DNA from: Methylacidiphilales bacterium
Lineage (GTDB): Bacteria > Verrucomicrobiota > Verrucomicrobiia > Methylacidiphilales > UBA1321
Assembly: GCA_026225555.1 (NCBI GenBank)
Contig: JAMFSY010000045.1
Coordinates: 1-38,453, forward strand
Direction: 5' to 3'
Length of the DNA stretch: 38,453 nucleotides
This document shows positions 16,862 through 25,474 of the stretch, piece by piece. A model generated the notes under the pieces. It saw only the letters and a program-made list of their open reading frames with translations, was not told the origin of the DNA and did no database searches. A program made the translations under genes and the position numbers. Each line of letters starts with the position of its first letter. The stretch's first letter is position 1.

Positions 16862-17191
16862 TTACGTGTCTTTCTTCGCCGCCGGTTTGGATTCCTTTTT
16901 GGGAGAATCGGGCTTGGCGGAGGATTCCGATGCGGCGGGCGTCGTCTTGGCCGCATCGTTTTTCGCGCCTGATTTGTAGCCCTCGCTGCGATAATCGGTG
17001 ATGTAAAAGCCGGAGCCCTTGAAGATGAATCCAGCGCCCACGCCCAGCTTGCGTTTGACCTTGCCTTTGCCCCAGGTGGTTTTCTGTTTACAGCGATCCT
17101 TGGGACACGTCTTCAGCGCGTCATCCTTCATCGACTGGAAAATCTCGAAATCCTTGTGACACTTGGAACATTCGTACTCGTAAGTTGGCAT
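16862..17191 (-). CDS. FmdB-family zinc-ribbon protein
   Basis: The 109-aa product starts MPTYEYECSKCHKDFEIFQS, the standard opening of FmdB-family zinc ribbons. Metal ligands are Cys 8 and 11 and the pair in CPKDRC. A VGVGAGFIFKGSGFYITDYR segment follows, also family-typical, then a Lys/Ala/Ser-rich disordered tail of about 40 residues. The molecular role of the family is poorly known. The ATG at 17189-17191 fits the family start; the longer frame upstream does not. It appears to be the first gene of the minus-strand run that continues with the secreted protein, kinase-like protein, galT and GH57, and is divergent from nagZ across 61 bp. Confidence 0.9.
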   Translation of the reverse strand: MPTYEYECSKCHKDFEIFQSMKDDALKTCPKDRCKQKTTWGKGKVKRKLGVGAGFIFKGSGFYITDYRSEGYKSGAKNDAAKTTPAASESSAKPDSPKKESKPAAKKDT

Positions 17192-17252
17192 TCCCGTGAG
17201 ATTACCAAAAGTTCCGCTTGAATCCAGCGGCGACTTTTGCGCTATTCGCAGC

Positions 17253-18344
17253 ATGCAGCCAGGCCATTACATTCTCATGGGCGTCCCCGGAACCGAACTC
17301 GATGCCTCGACGGCGCGCATCATTCGCGAGGTGCAACCCGGCGGCTTCATCCTTTTCGGACGCAACATCAAGGCCCCCGCGCAACTGCGCCAACTCATCG
17401 ATGACCTGCGCGGTGAGGTCCGCCACGAGCCCATCGTAACCATCGACCAGGAAGGGGGCCGGGTTTCCCGCCTGCGTGAATGCGGCGCGGAACCGCCCAG
17501 CGCGAAGCAGCTTCGCGAAAAGAACGACCTGCGCCTGATCGAGCGTCACGGCGCGCTGACCGGCGAATTGCTGCGGCTTTTCGGCTTCAATCTCGACCTC
17601 GCGCCCGTGCTCGATGTTTCCTATGCCGACGATCTCGACAACTCGCTGAAGAACCGGACCTGGGGCCTCACCGCCCCTGACGTGATCCTTAACGCGGGCG
17701 CATTCAATCGCACCATGCGCGAACAGGGCGTGTTGAGTTGCGGCAAACATTTCCCCGGCTACTCCTACGCCGCGGTCGATCCGCACCACGAACTGCCGGT
17801 CGTCGCCCGGACGCGCGCGGAGCTGGAGCAACTCGAATGGCAGGCCTTCCGCGCCCTCGCCCCAGAGATCGATGCGATGATGATCGGCCACGCGAATTAC
17901 CCTTCGCTCGACGACAGCGGCTTCCCCTCCTCGCTTTCGCGCAAGATCATTCATGGCCTGCTCCGCGAGGAATTCGGCTACGAAGGCGCGGTGATCAGCG
18001 ACGATCTCGATATGGGTGCCATCGTCGGCCATTACGGCCTCGCGGAATCGGTGACGCGCGCGATCGAAGCAGGGAACGATCTCGTGCTGCTTTGTCATCG
18101 CCCCGAGTTGATTCCCGAAGCCGCGAAGGCATTGGCGACCGTCTCATCCAAACGCGCCGCCGAAGCGGAAAAAGTTCTCGCGCACTTCCGCGAAAAACTT
18201 GATCCACCGCATGATTTCTCGCTCGAAGCACATGCAGCATTGGACAAGAAAATCTATCAACTGCGCGTCGATACCATCGGGGCCGAAGCCGCCGCGATTC
18301 GCTCCGTGGAAGATGGGAAACGCTCGCCTGTTGAGACGTTTTAG
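17253..18344 (+). CDS. nagZ: Glycoside hydrolase family 3 beta-N-acetylglucosaminidase NagZ-like
   Basis: NagZ removes N-acetylglucosamine from muropeptides during cell-wall recycling. The 363-aa protein has TIDQEGGRVSRL (64-73), KHFPG (165-169) followed by the catalytic AVDPHHELP dyad region (Asp176/His178), and the nucleophile motif VISDDLDMGAI with Asp250. The length matches single-domain NagZ enzymes. The ATG at 17253 was chosen over an upstream GTG at 17196 because family proteins start here. No signal peptide is seen, consistent with a cytoplasmic enzyme. It precedes folA by 8 bp. Confidence 0.93.
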   Translation: MQPGHYILMGVPGTELDASTARIIREVQPGGFILFGRNIKAPAQLRQLIDDLRGEVRHEPIVTIDQEGGRVSRLRECGAEPPSAKQLREKNDLRLIERHGALTGELLRLFGFNLDLAPVLDVSYADDLDNSLKNRTWGLTAPDVILNAGAFNRTMREQGVLSCGKHFPGYSYAAVDPHHELPVVARTRAELEQLEWQAFRALAPEIDAMMIGHANYPSLDDSGFPSSLSRKIIHGLLREEFGYEGAVISDDLDMGAIVGHYGLAESVTRAIEAGNDLVLLCHRPELIPEAAKALATVSSKRAAEAEKVLAHFREKLDPPHDFSLEAHAALDKKIYQLRVDTIGAEAAAIRSVEDGKRSPVETF

Positions 18345-18352
18345 AGATCACC

Positions 18353-18934
18353 ATGCCATCCTTCAATGCCATCGCCGCCATGTCGGAGAATCGCGTCATC
18401 GGCGACCATGGAAAAATCCCCTGGCACTTGCCTGAGGATTTCCGCTGGTTCAAGCACAAGACCATGGGCGGCACGCTCATCATGGGCCGCAAGACGTTTG
18501 AGTCGATTGGCAGGCCCTTGCCGGGGAGGAAGACCTTGGTGTTGAGCCGCGATGCTATTTCAATTCCAGGGGTTCAGGTCTGGGCAGATGCAGACGCGCT
18601 TATCCGGAAGATTTCGGAGGAGGCGGAATCTCGTTTAGTCGGTAAACGCATTAGGACGATAGAGCCCGAAAAACCTCGGGAATATGGCACTCCATGGATT
18701 TGTGGAGGCGCTCAAATCTATCAGAGATTCCTGCCCGAATGCATGAATCTCTATCTGACCCGGGTGAAGAGCACAGTGCAGGGAGACGCTTATTTTCCAC
18801 CGTTCGAAGAGAATTTCTCCTTACATCAAACCATTCACGAAACAGATGCCTTTCGAGTCGAACGTTGGGTTCGTAAAGGTTGGACAATGTACGTTGGCCA
18901 CGAATCATGGCCCTTTCCTGACGGGCAGAACTGA
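18353..18934 (+). CDS. folA: Dihydrofolate reductase
   Basis: Reduces dihydrofolate to tetrahydrofolate with NADPH. The 193-aa protein has FNAIAAMSENRVIGDHGKIP at the start, the active-site LPEDFRWFK (Asp29), the NADPH-binding LIMGRKTFESIGRPLPGRK and ICGGAQIYQ. It is longer than the usual 160-170 aa because of an insert of about 25 residues before ICGG (around SEEAESRLVGKRIRT) and a C-terminal tail. The last codons (GGGCAGAACTGATC) match the inside of the dispersed repeat, so the stop may have come from a nearby repeat copy. Base composition from about 18560 to the end looks lower in GC than in the neighbouring genes. Confidence 0.95.
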   Translation: MPSFNAIAAMSENRVIGDHGKIPWHLPEDFRWFKHKTMGGTLIMGRKTFESIGRPLPGRKTLVLSRDAISIPGVQVWADADALIRKISEEAESRLVGKRIRTIEPEKPREYGTPWICGGAQIYQRFLPECMNLYLTRVKSTVQGDAYFPPFEENFSLHQTIHETDAFRVERWVRKGWTMYVGHESWPFPDGQN

Positions 18935-18948
18935 TCTTACCGCGCATA

Positions 18949-19137
18949 GAGCGGTTTCTAGATAGTCGCTTTTTTTTCTCTGTCATCCTGAGCTTGTCGA
19001 AGGATCAGCCTCCGTTGACTTCCACTGTCGCAAAAGGGGCTCTCCGCTAAATTCGGGTGCGTGCCGAAGGCTGATCCTTCGACAAGCTCAGGATGACAGA
19101 CCTTTTGATGCAACCATTTAATTGGAAAGCGGTCTCG
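18949..19137. repeat. Inverted-repeat element, copy B
   Basis: Perfect 29-bp arms lie at 18982-19010 and 19069-19097 (core GTCATCCTGAGCTTGTCG, extended by AAGGATCAGCC). The 58-bp centre is unlike the centres of copies A, C and D. Both outer flanks are of the second type: the left resembles the right flank of copy A, and the right has ATTTAATTGGAAAGCGGTC. It lies between the convergent folA and PfkB genes. Confidence 0.85.
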
Positions 19138-19179
19138 ATGGGAAAGGAGACCGATGCACGATATCACCACCTACCCGCA

Positions 19180-19218
19180 AAGAAAAAGGCGGAAGAAGTG
19201 AAACTCACTCCTTCCGCC
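19180..19218 (-). terminator. Rho-independent terminator of the PfkB kinase gene
   Basis: GGCGGAAG/CTTCCGCC with an inner AGTGA/TCACT pair forms a long stem (19188-19218) with a tiny loop. On the minus strand it is followed by a U-rich run. It lies 20 bp after the gene's stop. Confidence 0.88.
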
Positions 19219-19237
19219 CTAAAATCTTGAAGCTAAA

Positions 19238-20353
19238 TTACAGCGTCTGGAGGAATCGCACCAACTGCTCACGATTCGGGCTGACGGCGTGACGAACGTA
19301 GAAGCCGGAGGCGGCGACGGCCAGTTGCAGCGAGTGCGCCACACCGAGGCCGAGCAAGCGTCCGATGACGAAACCCGCGTTGAAGTGATCGCCCGCGCCG
19401 GTGCTGATCTTCGGCTTGGCGGTGAACGGTCCGTTCACGAAAGCCTCGCCCTGCGCGTCCGCGCCAGCCGCGTACTGCACCGGGTGAATGACGACAGTGT
19501 GAATCTCGAGCTTCTCGCGAATCGCCGCGGCCAGAGAGGCCGTGCCCTTCGGATTGTTCGGGGTCTTCTTCAGGCGCAGGACCTTCGCGACATGCTGGCT
19601 CTCGCTCTCGTTCAGGCCGAGGATGACGTCGTTGTGCTGCTGGAATTCACCGATGATCTTCAGCGCGGCATGCAGGTCGGCATCGAGACGCTTGGCCGGA
19701 TCAGCCAGATCGAAGAACATCAACTTGCGCGTGGTCGGCTTGGCCGGCATGTAATCGCTGAGCAACCGTTTCCAGATCGCCGACAGGTGCGGCAACATGG
19801 TCCAGTTAATCATGCCGACGAAGTGAGCCTGGTTCCAAAGCTTCTGGAAGGTCACGTCGCCGAGGCGCTTCTTGATCGTCTCCCAGGAGACTTCATGGAC
19901 GGTGCCATGCTGGCCAAACATCACTTTGCCATCGGGAAATTCAAACGCCTGGGTCAGGCCCGGATCGGCGATGGAATAGACCTTCGTCCGCTTGGCGAAC
20001 TCGGAGAAAACGGGATGCAGCTCGGGGTAGCCGAGCATGCCGACGTAGTGGACGGGCGCGCCGAGCGTGCTCAACGCAAACGCCATGATCGGGCCATTGC
20101 CGCCGAGCTTGGTTGTCTGGGGCACGATCTCAAAATTCGTGCTCTTGCCCGCAGCGGCGGCAACCTTCGTGCCGAAGGTCTTCATCGATGTGAACGGAGT
20201 GTATTTGGTCGGCGACTGGCGTTGCTCCACCACGTGAAAAATCTGGTCGACGAAGCCGTCGAATCCCAGCAAACACTGGAACTTAAGGAGTTGCGCACGC
20301 GAACCAATAAGGCGTTCCGCCGTCTGACGGGCGAGCCGGGAATCCGTAATCAT
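19238..20353 (-). CDS. PfkB-family carbohydrate/nucleoside kinase
   Basis: Ribokinase-fold sugar or nucleoside kinase. The 371-aa protein carries LGFDGFVDQ near the N-terminus, TKLGGNGPIMAFALSTLGA (the substrate-binding region that replaces the usual GGNxxN motif), and the C-terminal GAGDHFNAGF with catalytic Asp322. The substrate cannot be read from sequence; no sugar-specific neighbours are present. It stands alone between a strong terminator and a divergent DUF423 gene 100 bp away. The bases just before the ATG are A/T-rich with no clear ribosome site. Confidence 0.9.
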   Translation of the reverse strand: MITDSRLARQTAERLIGSRAQLLKFQCLLGFDGFVDQIFHVVEQRQSPTKYTPFTSMKTFGTKVAAAAGKSTNFEIVPQTTKLGGNGPIMAFALSTLGAPVHYVGMLGYPELHPVFSEFAKRTKVYSIADPGLTQAFEFPDGKVMFGQHGTVHEVSWETIKKRLGDVTFQKLWNQAHFVGMINWTMLPHLSAIWKRLLSDYMPAKPTTRKLMFFDLADPAKRLDADLHAALKIIGEFQQHNDVILGLNESESQHVAKVLRLKKTPNNPKGTASLAAAIREKLEIHTVVIHPVQYAAGADAQGEAFVNGPFTAKPKISTGAGDHFNAGFVIGRLLGLGVAHSLQLAVAASGFYVRHAVSPNREQLVRFLQTL

Positions 20354-20453
20354 TTTGTTTTTTTATCAGAAAAAGACTGGCGTGACAAGCTCCGTTCGCT
20401 AACTTAGGGACTCACGTTTGCTTCAGCCTCCTTAAGCAACCCTCGATCGCGGC

Positions 20454-20852
20454 ATGACTTTTCCCTCTGATCGCCTGGCTCAACGTCTCGGCGCCATCTT
20501 TGCCTTCTTTGGCGTTGCTCTTGGCGCACTCGCTGCGCATGGCCCCGTTCACGATTACCTGGAACACGCCGGACATCTCGATTACTGGCATACGGCGCTT
20601 TTTCAACAATGGTTCCACGCGCTGGCGCTGCTCGCGCTGTCGCATCATCGCTCCGCTCGGCGCGGCTGCGTGATTTGCTGGCTGCTGGGAGTTATCTTTT
20701 TTTCCGGCAGCCTCTATATTCTCGCGCTCGATTCCACGCAAAAATGGGCCGGACCTCTCACGCCGCTCGGCGGTCTCTTTCTTCTCGCGGGCTGGGGCTG
20801 GCTGTGGGTGAGTTTGCTGGGGAAGAATCCGGCGATCGATTCGAAAAAATAA
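20454..20852 (+). CDS. DUF423-family inner-membrane protein
   Basis: The 132-aa product has four predicted membrane helices and the family pattern GALAAHG near residue 25, YWHTALFQQWFHALALLAL, FFSGSLYILAL and GPLTPLGGLFLLAGW. The function of this family is unknown. It is 86 bp upstream of the serine hydrolase gene and may be co-transcribed with it. Confidence 0.92.
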   Translation: MTFPSDRLAQRLGAIFAFFGVALGALAAHGPVHDYLEHAGHLDYWHTALFQQWFHALALLALSHHRSARRGCVICWLLGVIFFSGSLYILALDSTQKWAGPLTPLGGLFLLAGWGWLWVSLLGKNPAIDSKK

Positions 20853-20938
20853 TTGCTCGACCCATCCAGACCTCGCCTCATCTGTGGATGAGAAGGGAGA
20901 GGATTGACTCTCCCCACGCGCCAATCTTTAGTGGAACG

Positions 20939-21979
20939 ATGTCGCTCCGAAGCCGTCTGCTTTTCACGGGACTTCTTCTCCTGGCTGGCGCGGGCGGGCT
21001 TCAGGCCTACGAAGTCACGCCTGCGAACTTCGCGATGGCCGCGGCGTTCTCGCGCAGTCATGGCGGACTCACCCTCCGCGTGGAGAAGGGAGGACGCGTC
21101 ATCGGCGAGGATTATATCCAGGGCTTCTCCGCCGACACGCCGCACCGGATTTTCAGCGGGACCAAGAATTTCGTCGCGATCACCGCCCTCATCGCCCAAC
21201 AAGAGGGCCTCCTCGATCTGGACGAGCCGGCCAGCAAAACCCTGACCGAATGGCAGCACGACCGCCGCCGCTCCATCACCCTGAATCAGCTCCTTTCCCA
21301 AACCAGCGGCCTTGAACCCGGCGCCGATATCATCGGGTCCGCCCGTGACCAGATGGCGGCGGCTCTCGATGTCCGGCTGATCGATCCTCCCGGCACCCGG
21401 TTCCATTATGGCCCCGTCGGCTACCAGGCTTTCGGCGAAGTGCTCAAGCGCAAGCTGCGGCCCTCCGGCCGTAGCGTGGAAGGTTACATGCGGGCGAAGT
21501 TATTTAACCCGCTCCACATCGATATCGCCTCTTGGAAGCATGACGATGCAGGCAATCCCCTCCTGCACGCCGGTCTTTGGCTGACCACGGAGGAGTGGAT
21601 CAAATTGGGCCAGTTCGTTCTCGATGAACTAGACCACAATAAAAAACAAGTCGTTAACCCTGAGATGTTTCCATTACTTTTTATCGGTCACCACGCGAAT
21701 CCCGCTTATGGCCTCGGCTTCTGGCTAAATCGCCCGCCGCCCAGCCCGCGTCTGCAAAAGATGACTGACCTCCAGCCCGCCATCGACGGGCCCCAGCTTT
21801 ATCCCGGCGGTCCCAAGGATCTCTACGCCGCTTGCGGCACCAGCAAGCAGCGGCTCTATATCATACCCTCGCTCGATTTGGTTATCGTACGCTTTGGCTA
21901 TTCGAATCCCTTTTCCGATGGCGATTTCCTTTCCCGTTTGCTGACCGGAAAGCCGCACCCGGACGCGCATACGCATTAG
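20939..21979 (+). CDS. Secreted beta-lactamase-fold serine hydrolase
   Basis: The 346-aa product has an N-terminal signal peptide (cleavage likely after LQA, residue 23) and the penicillin-binding/class C beta-lactamase fold. The nucleophile motif SGTK lies at 73-76 in HRIFSGTKNFVAITAL, and NQLLSQTSGLEPG follows. The second motif, normally YxN, reads YGP (157-159), so the Asn is missing. A GTSKQRLY segment sits near the third-motif position. Such proteins range from esterases to D-amino peptidases; true beta-lactamase activity is not supported. The frame is open further upstream, but the signal peptide fixes the ATG at 20939. Confidence 0.85.
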   Translation: MSLRSRLLFTGLLLLAGAGGLQAYEVTPANFAMAAAFSRSHGGLTLRVEKGGRVIGEDYIQGFSADTPHRIFSGTKNFVAITALIAQQEGLLDLDEPASKTLTEWQHDRRRSITLNQLLSQTSGLEPGADIIGSARDQMAAALDVRLIDPPGTRFHYGPVGYQAFGEVLKRKLRPSGRSVEGYMRAKLFNPLHIDIASWKHDDAGNPLLHAGLWLTTEEWIKLGQFVLDELDHNKKQVVNPEMFPLLFIGHHANPAYGLGFWLNRPPPSPRLQKMTDLQPAIDGPQLYPGGPKDLYAACGTSKQRLYIIPSLDLVIVRFGYSNPFSDGDFLSRLLTGKPHPDAHTH

Positions 21980-22121
21980 CAGCTCGCTAAAAAGGCAGTC
22001 ATCCTGAGCCTGTCGAAGGATCAGGTCGGTTGCCTGTTGCTTTTATCGAGGCAGAACTGATCCTTCGACAGGCTCAGGATGACCGAATTTTTGAAAGTGA
22101 GTCTCTCCAGCAGGCTCTCCA
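21980..22121. repeat. Inverted-repeat element, copy C
   Basis: Perfect 27-bp arms lie at 21998-22024 and 22057-22083. Both arms carry GCC/GGC where the other copies have GCT/AGC, so pairing is kept by matched changes. The centre (ending TTTATCGAGGCAGAA) resembles A and D. The right flank CCGAATTTTTGAAAGTGAGTC is of the A-left type. It lies between the serine hydrolase stop and cysD. Confidence 0.85.
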
Positions 22122-22178
22122 CGGAGAGGGAAAACTTGCAATTTTGAAAATACCCCCTATCTCTATCGAGTTTCCCCT

Positions 22179-22982
22179 ATGACACATCTCGATCGATTGG
22201 AAAACCAATCCATTTTCCTCTTCCGCGAGGCCCAGCACGCCTTCAAAAATATCGCCATGCCCTGGTCCATGGGCAAGGACTCCAACGTCCTCATCTGGCT
22301 GGCCAAGAAGGCGTTTGGCGGTCATATCCCCTTCCCTTTGCTGCACATCGACACCACTTATGAGTTTCCCGAGATGCTCGAGTTCCGTGACTGGGCGACC
22401 AAGGAATATGATCTCAAGCTGATCATCAAGATCAACGAAGAGGCCCGCGCCCGGGGCATCGGCTACGAGACGCATGATCCTGTCACAGTCACCCATGAGT
22501 TGAAATCGGTGGCCCTTCAGCAGGTCCTGGCCGAGCATAAATTCGACGCGCTTGTGACCGGCATCCGCCGCGACGAGGACTCCACCCGCGCCAAGGAACG
22601 CTACTTCTCCCCCCGCAACGCGCAGTTCGAATGGGAATACAAGGATCAGCCGCCCGAGTTCTGGGGCCAGTTCACCACCTCGGTTGAGCCGGGCGAACAC
22701 GTTCGCGTGCAGCCGCTGCTCGATTGGACCGAGGTCGATATCTGGCGCTACATCCAGAAGAACAATATCCCGATTCCGCAGATGTACTTCGCGCGCGATG
22801 GCAAGCGTTACCGCTCTCTCGGATGCTGGCCGATCACCAAGCCGGTGGAGAGCAACGCCGCCACCATCGAGGACATCATCGCCGAATTGCAGGTGACCAA
22901 GACTTCCGAACGCGCCGGTCGCGCCCAGGACCATCATGAGCGCAACGCCATGCAGAAGCTGCGGGCGAAGGGGTTCATGTAA
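22179..22982 (+). CDS. cysD: Sulfate adenylyltransferase subunit 2 CysD
   Basis: Catalytic subunit that forms adenylyl sulfate (APS) from ATP and sulfate, driven by the CysN GTPase. The 267-aa protein has the PP-loop SMGKDS (30-35), the [16 protein letters not shown] segment, [15 protein letters not shown] and [11 protein letters not shown], all standard for CysD. The length is normal. It is followed after 53 bp by the cysN-cysC fusion. No clear Shine-Dalgarno precedes the ATG; the upstream bases are A/T-rich and a repeat element ends shortly before. Confidence 0.96.
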   Translation: MTHLDRLENQSIFLFREAQHAFKNIAMPWSMGKDSNVLIWLAKKAFGGHIPFPLLHIDTTYEFPEMLEFRDWATKEYDLKLIIKINEEARARGIGYETHDPVTVTHELKSVALQQVLAEHKFDALVTGIRRDEDSTRAKERYFSPRNAQFEWEYKDQPPEFWGQFTTSVEPGEHVRVQPLLDWTEVDIWRYIQKNNIPIPQMYFARDGKRYRSLGCWPITKPVESNAATIEDIIAELQVTKTSERAGRAQDHHERNAMQKLRAKGFM

Positions 22983-23035
22983 GCCGTACCGTCCGGCAGA
23001 AACTCCCGCAACCCGACTCTATTTTCATTCGCATC

Positions 23036-24973
23036 ATGCACGCCCCTCTCCCCGCCCGCACCGAACCCCAGGAAGACGCCCAGCGTCTCAAGATCGTCAT
23101 CGTCGGCCACGTCGATCATGGCAAATCGACCCTCATCGGCCGCCTCCTTTTCGACACGCATTCCCTCCCCGACGGGAAGATTGAGCAGATCCAAAAAGCC
23201 TGCGCCGCCGAGGGCATGGATTTCGAATACGCCTTTCTTCTCGACGCCCTGCTCGAGGAACAGGAACAGAACATCACCATCGACACGACGCAGATCCAGT
23301 TCCGCACTGCGGCCCGCAATTACGTCATCGTCGATGCCCCCGGCCACAAGGAATTCCTCAAGAACATGATCACCGGCGCGGCCAGCGCCGATGCCGCCAT
23401 CGTGCTGCTCGACGCCCGCGAAGGCCTGCAGGAACAGACGCGCCGCCACGGCTATCTTCTCTCGCTTTTGGGCGTGAAGCAGGTGCTCGTCGCGGTCAAC
23501 AAGATGGACCTGGTCGATTTCTCCCAGGAGACTTTCAACCAGCTCGAGCACGATTACCGCGCGTTCCTCAAGCCCTACGACATTGACCCGCTCGCCTTCG
23601 TCCCGATGTCGGCCAAGCATGGCCATAACATCGTCAAGCCGAGCGACAAGATGCCGTGGTTCAGTGGCGCGACCCTCCTCACCGCTCTCGACCATCTCCA
23701 GCAGCCGCCCGCGCCGATCGACCGCCCGTTGCGCTTTATCGTCCAGGATATCTATCGTTTCGACGAACGCCGCCTCATTGCCGGGCGCATCGAGTCAGGC
23801 CAGTTCAAGGTGGGCGACGAGATCGTTTTCTCGCCCGACCGCAAGCGGAGCAAAATCAAGTCGATCGAGACCTGGCCCGCCGAACCGCGCCAGACCGAAG
23901 CCTTCGCCGGCCAATCGGTCGCCATCACGCTCGAGGAACAAATCTTCGTCGAACGCGGTCACATCGGCTCGCATCTTGATCACGGTCCGGTCGAGGGCCG
24001 CTCCTTCTCCGCCCGCGTTTTCTGGCTCCATGACGAGCCATTGCTGGTCGGCCAGACCTACACGCTCAAGCTGGCGACCCAGCAGGTCGAGGCGCGCCTG
24101 GCGAAGGTCGATCGCCTGATGGATTCGGCCACGCTCGCGCCGCTGAACGAAAGCCGCTCCAGCATCGGCCGCAACGAAGTCGCGGAACTCGTCTGGCAGG
24201 CGCGGCATCCCCTCGCCTTCGACAACAGCGACGTCATCCAGGAGACGGGCCGCTTCATCGTCGTGCAGGATGGCCGCATCGGCGGCGGCGGCGTCATCTT
24301 CGGCGCGCAATATGAGCCCGCCGCGAACGCGGTGCGTAGCGCCCATATTTCGTGGACGGATGATCCGGTTTCACGCGAGGCGCGCATCGATCATTTTGGC
24401 CATCGCGGCGCCGTCATCTGGCTGACCGGACTTTCCGGCTCGGGCAAGACGACTCTCGCGGTTGCCCTGCAATCACGTCTCTTCCGCAAGGGCATCGCGG
24501 TCACGCTGCTGGATGGGGACAACCTGCGTCATGGTCTCTGCTCCGATCTCGGCTTCTCCGATGCGGACCGTTCCGAGAATATCCGCCGCGCCGCCGAAGC
24601 CGCCCGGCTGCTCGCCGAATCGGGCCTGGTCGTCATCACGTCGCTCATTTCGCCCTTCGCGAAGGACCGTCAGAATGCCGCCGCGATTTCCCGCAAGGCG
24701 GGCATTCCCTTCGCCGAAGTCTACGTCAGCACGCCGATTGCGGTTTGTGAGGAGCGCGACCCCAAATCGCTCTATAAAAAAGCGCGCGCGGGCGAGATTC
24801 CCGGCTTCACCGGTATCGATTCCCCTTACGAACCGCCGGTCAACCCGGTGCTGGAATTGCGAACTGATTTGATGTCCAAAGAACAAAGCCTCGAGCACCT
24901 GCTCCGGCTCGCCGAGCAAATCGCCCATCGCGATTCCATGCCCGGCGAAGAGCTCGCCGGCTTTAGCATCTAG
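23036..24973 (+). CDS. cysNC: Bifunctional sulfate adenylyltransferase subunit 1 / APS kinase CysNC
   Basis: The 645-aa fusion joins an EF-Tu-like GTPase (G1 GHVDHGKST at 24-32, DAPGHKEF and NKMD motifs, beta-barrel domains to about 440) to an APS kinase (Walker [10 protein letters not shown] at 465-473, DGDNLRHGL, the [10 protein letters not shown] substrate region). The first half powers APS formation with CysD; the second phosphorylates APS to PAPS. The fusion gives PAPS without release of APS. No cysH, cysI or sulfotransferase gene is in the window, so whether PAPS serves reduction or sulfation is open. A short hairpin with five U follows the stop. Confidence 0.96.
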   Translation: MHAPLPARTEPQEDAQRLKIVIVGHVDHGKSTLIGRLLFDTHSLPDGKIEQIQKACAAEGMDFEYAFLLDALLEEQEQNITIDTTQIQFRTAARNYVIVDAPGHKEFLKNMITGAASADAAIVLLDAREGLQEQTRRHGYLLSLLGVKQVLVAVNKMDLVDFSQETFNQLEHDYRAFLKPYDIDPLAFVPMSAKHGHNIVKPSDKMPWFSGATLLTALDHLQQPPAPIDRPLRFIVQDIYRFDERRLIAGRIESGQFKVGDEIVFSPDRKRSKIKSIETWPAEPRQTEAFAGQSVAITLEEQIFVERGHIGSHLDHGPVEGRSFSARVFWLHDEPLLVGQTYTLKLATQQVEARLAKVDRLMDSATLAPLNESRSSIGRNEVAELVWQARHPLAFDNSDVIQETGRFIVVQDGRIGGGGVIFGAQYEPAANAVRSAHISWTDDPVSREARIDHFGHRGAVIWLTGLSGSGKTTLAVALQSRLFRKGIAVTLLDGDNLRHGLCSDLGFSDADRSENIRRAAEAARLLAESGLVVITSLISPFAKDRQNAAAISRKAGIPFAEVYVSTPIAVCEERDPKSLYKKARAGEIPGFTGIDSPYEPPVNPVLELRTDLMSKEQSLEHLLRLAEQIAHRDSMPGEELAGFSI

Positions 24974-24985
24974 CCTAGGTAGGAG

Positions 24986-25010
24986 CGGCACTTACTGCCG
25001 TACGATTTTT
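24986..25010 (+). terminator. Possible rho-independent terminator after cysNC
   Basis: A 5-bp stem CGGCA/TGCCG with a 5-nt loop is followed by TACGATTTTT. The stem is short, so this is a weak call. Confidence 0.4.
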
Positions 25011-25025
25011 CAGGACGCGAAGAAA

Positions 25026-25340
25026 CTAAGCGTCCGCATCCGCCGTCTCGAGCTGCTCTAGCGATTGGATGAGCGACAGATCTTCAATGGGTCGGAACCG
25101 TTCCGAGTTAAATCCGCGCGGCGCACTGTGCGGCGGAGGACTACAGGGATTTTCGATCCCCACCAGCAGCAGGCAGATCTCGCCCTCGCTGTGGCTATTC
25201 GTTTTGGGGTTGAACTTGCTGCCCAGGATGACCTCCCGGATGACATAGGTTGTCCCCTTTTTGATCCACTGTGTATAAAGCGACCGGACAATCGCGCTGA
25301 CCGAATCATCCACGCAAACAACCTTCTGACCTTTGATCAT
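25026..25340 (-). CDS. Hypothetical protein, 104 aa, small single domain
   Basis: The start reads MIKGQKVVCVDDSVSAIV, then GTTYVIREVILGS, CLLLVGIENP and GFNSERFRPIED. This layout of a short beta-rich domain (KGQxVVCVDD ... YxVRExx ... GFNxxRFRPxED) recurs in small proteins of phages and of Verrucomicrobia as I remember it, without an assigned function. AGGTG lies 5 nt before the ATG. It converges on cysNC and is divergent from the stomatin-like gene. No signal peptide or membrane segment is seen. Confidence 0.75.
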   Translation of the reverse strand: MIKGQKVVCVDDSVSAIVRSLYTQWIKKGTTYVIREVILGSKFNPKTNSHSEGEICLLLVGIENPCSPPPHSAPRGFNSERFRPIEDLSLIQSLEQLETADADA

Positions 25341-25474
25341 GATGCACCTATTTTATCCCGGAATGAAAAAGATAGGAAGCCCGGGGCGATCATAATTTAC
25401 AAGAGGAACGTCAAAGTGAGTGTATGTTGATGTAACCGGCTTTGAAAATACCAGGCCCAAAAAAGATCCCTCCT

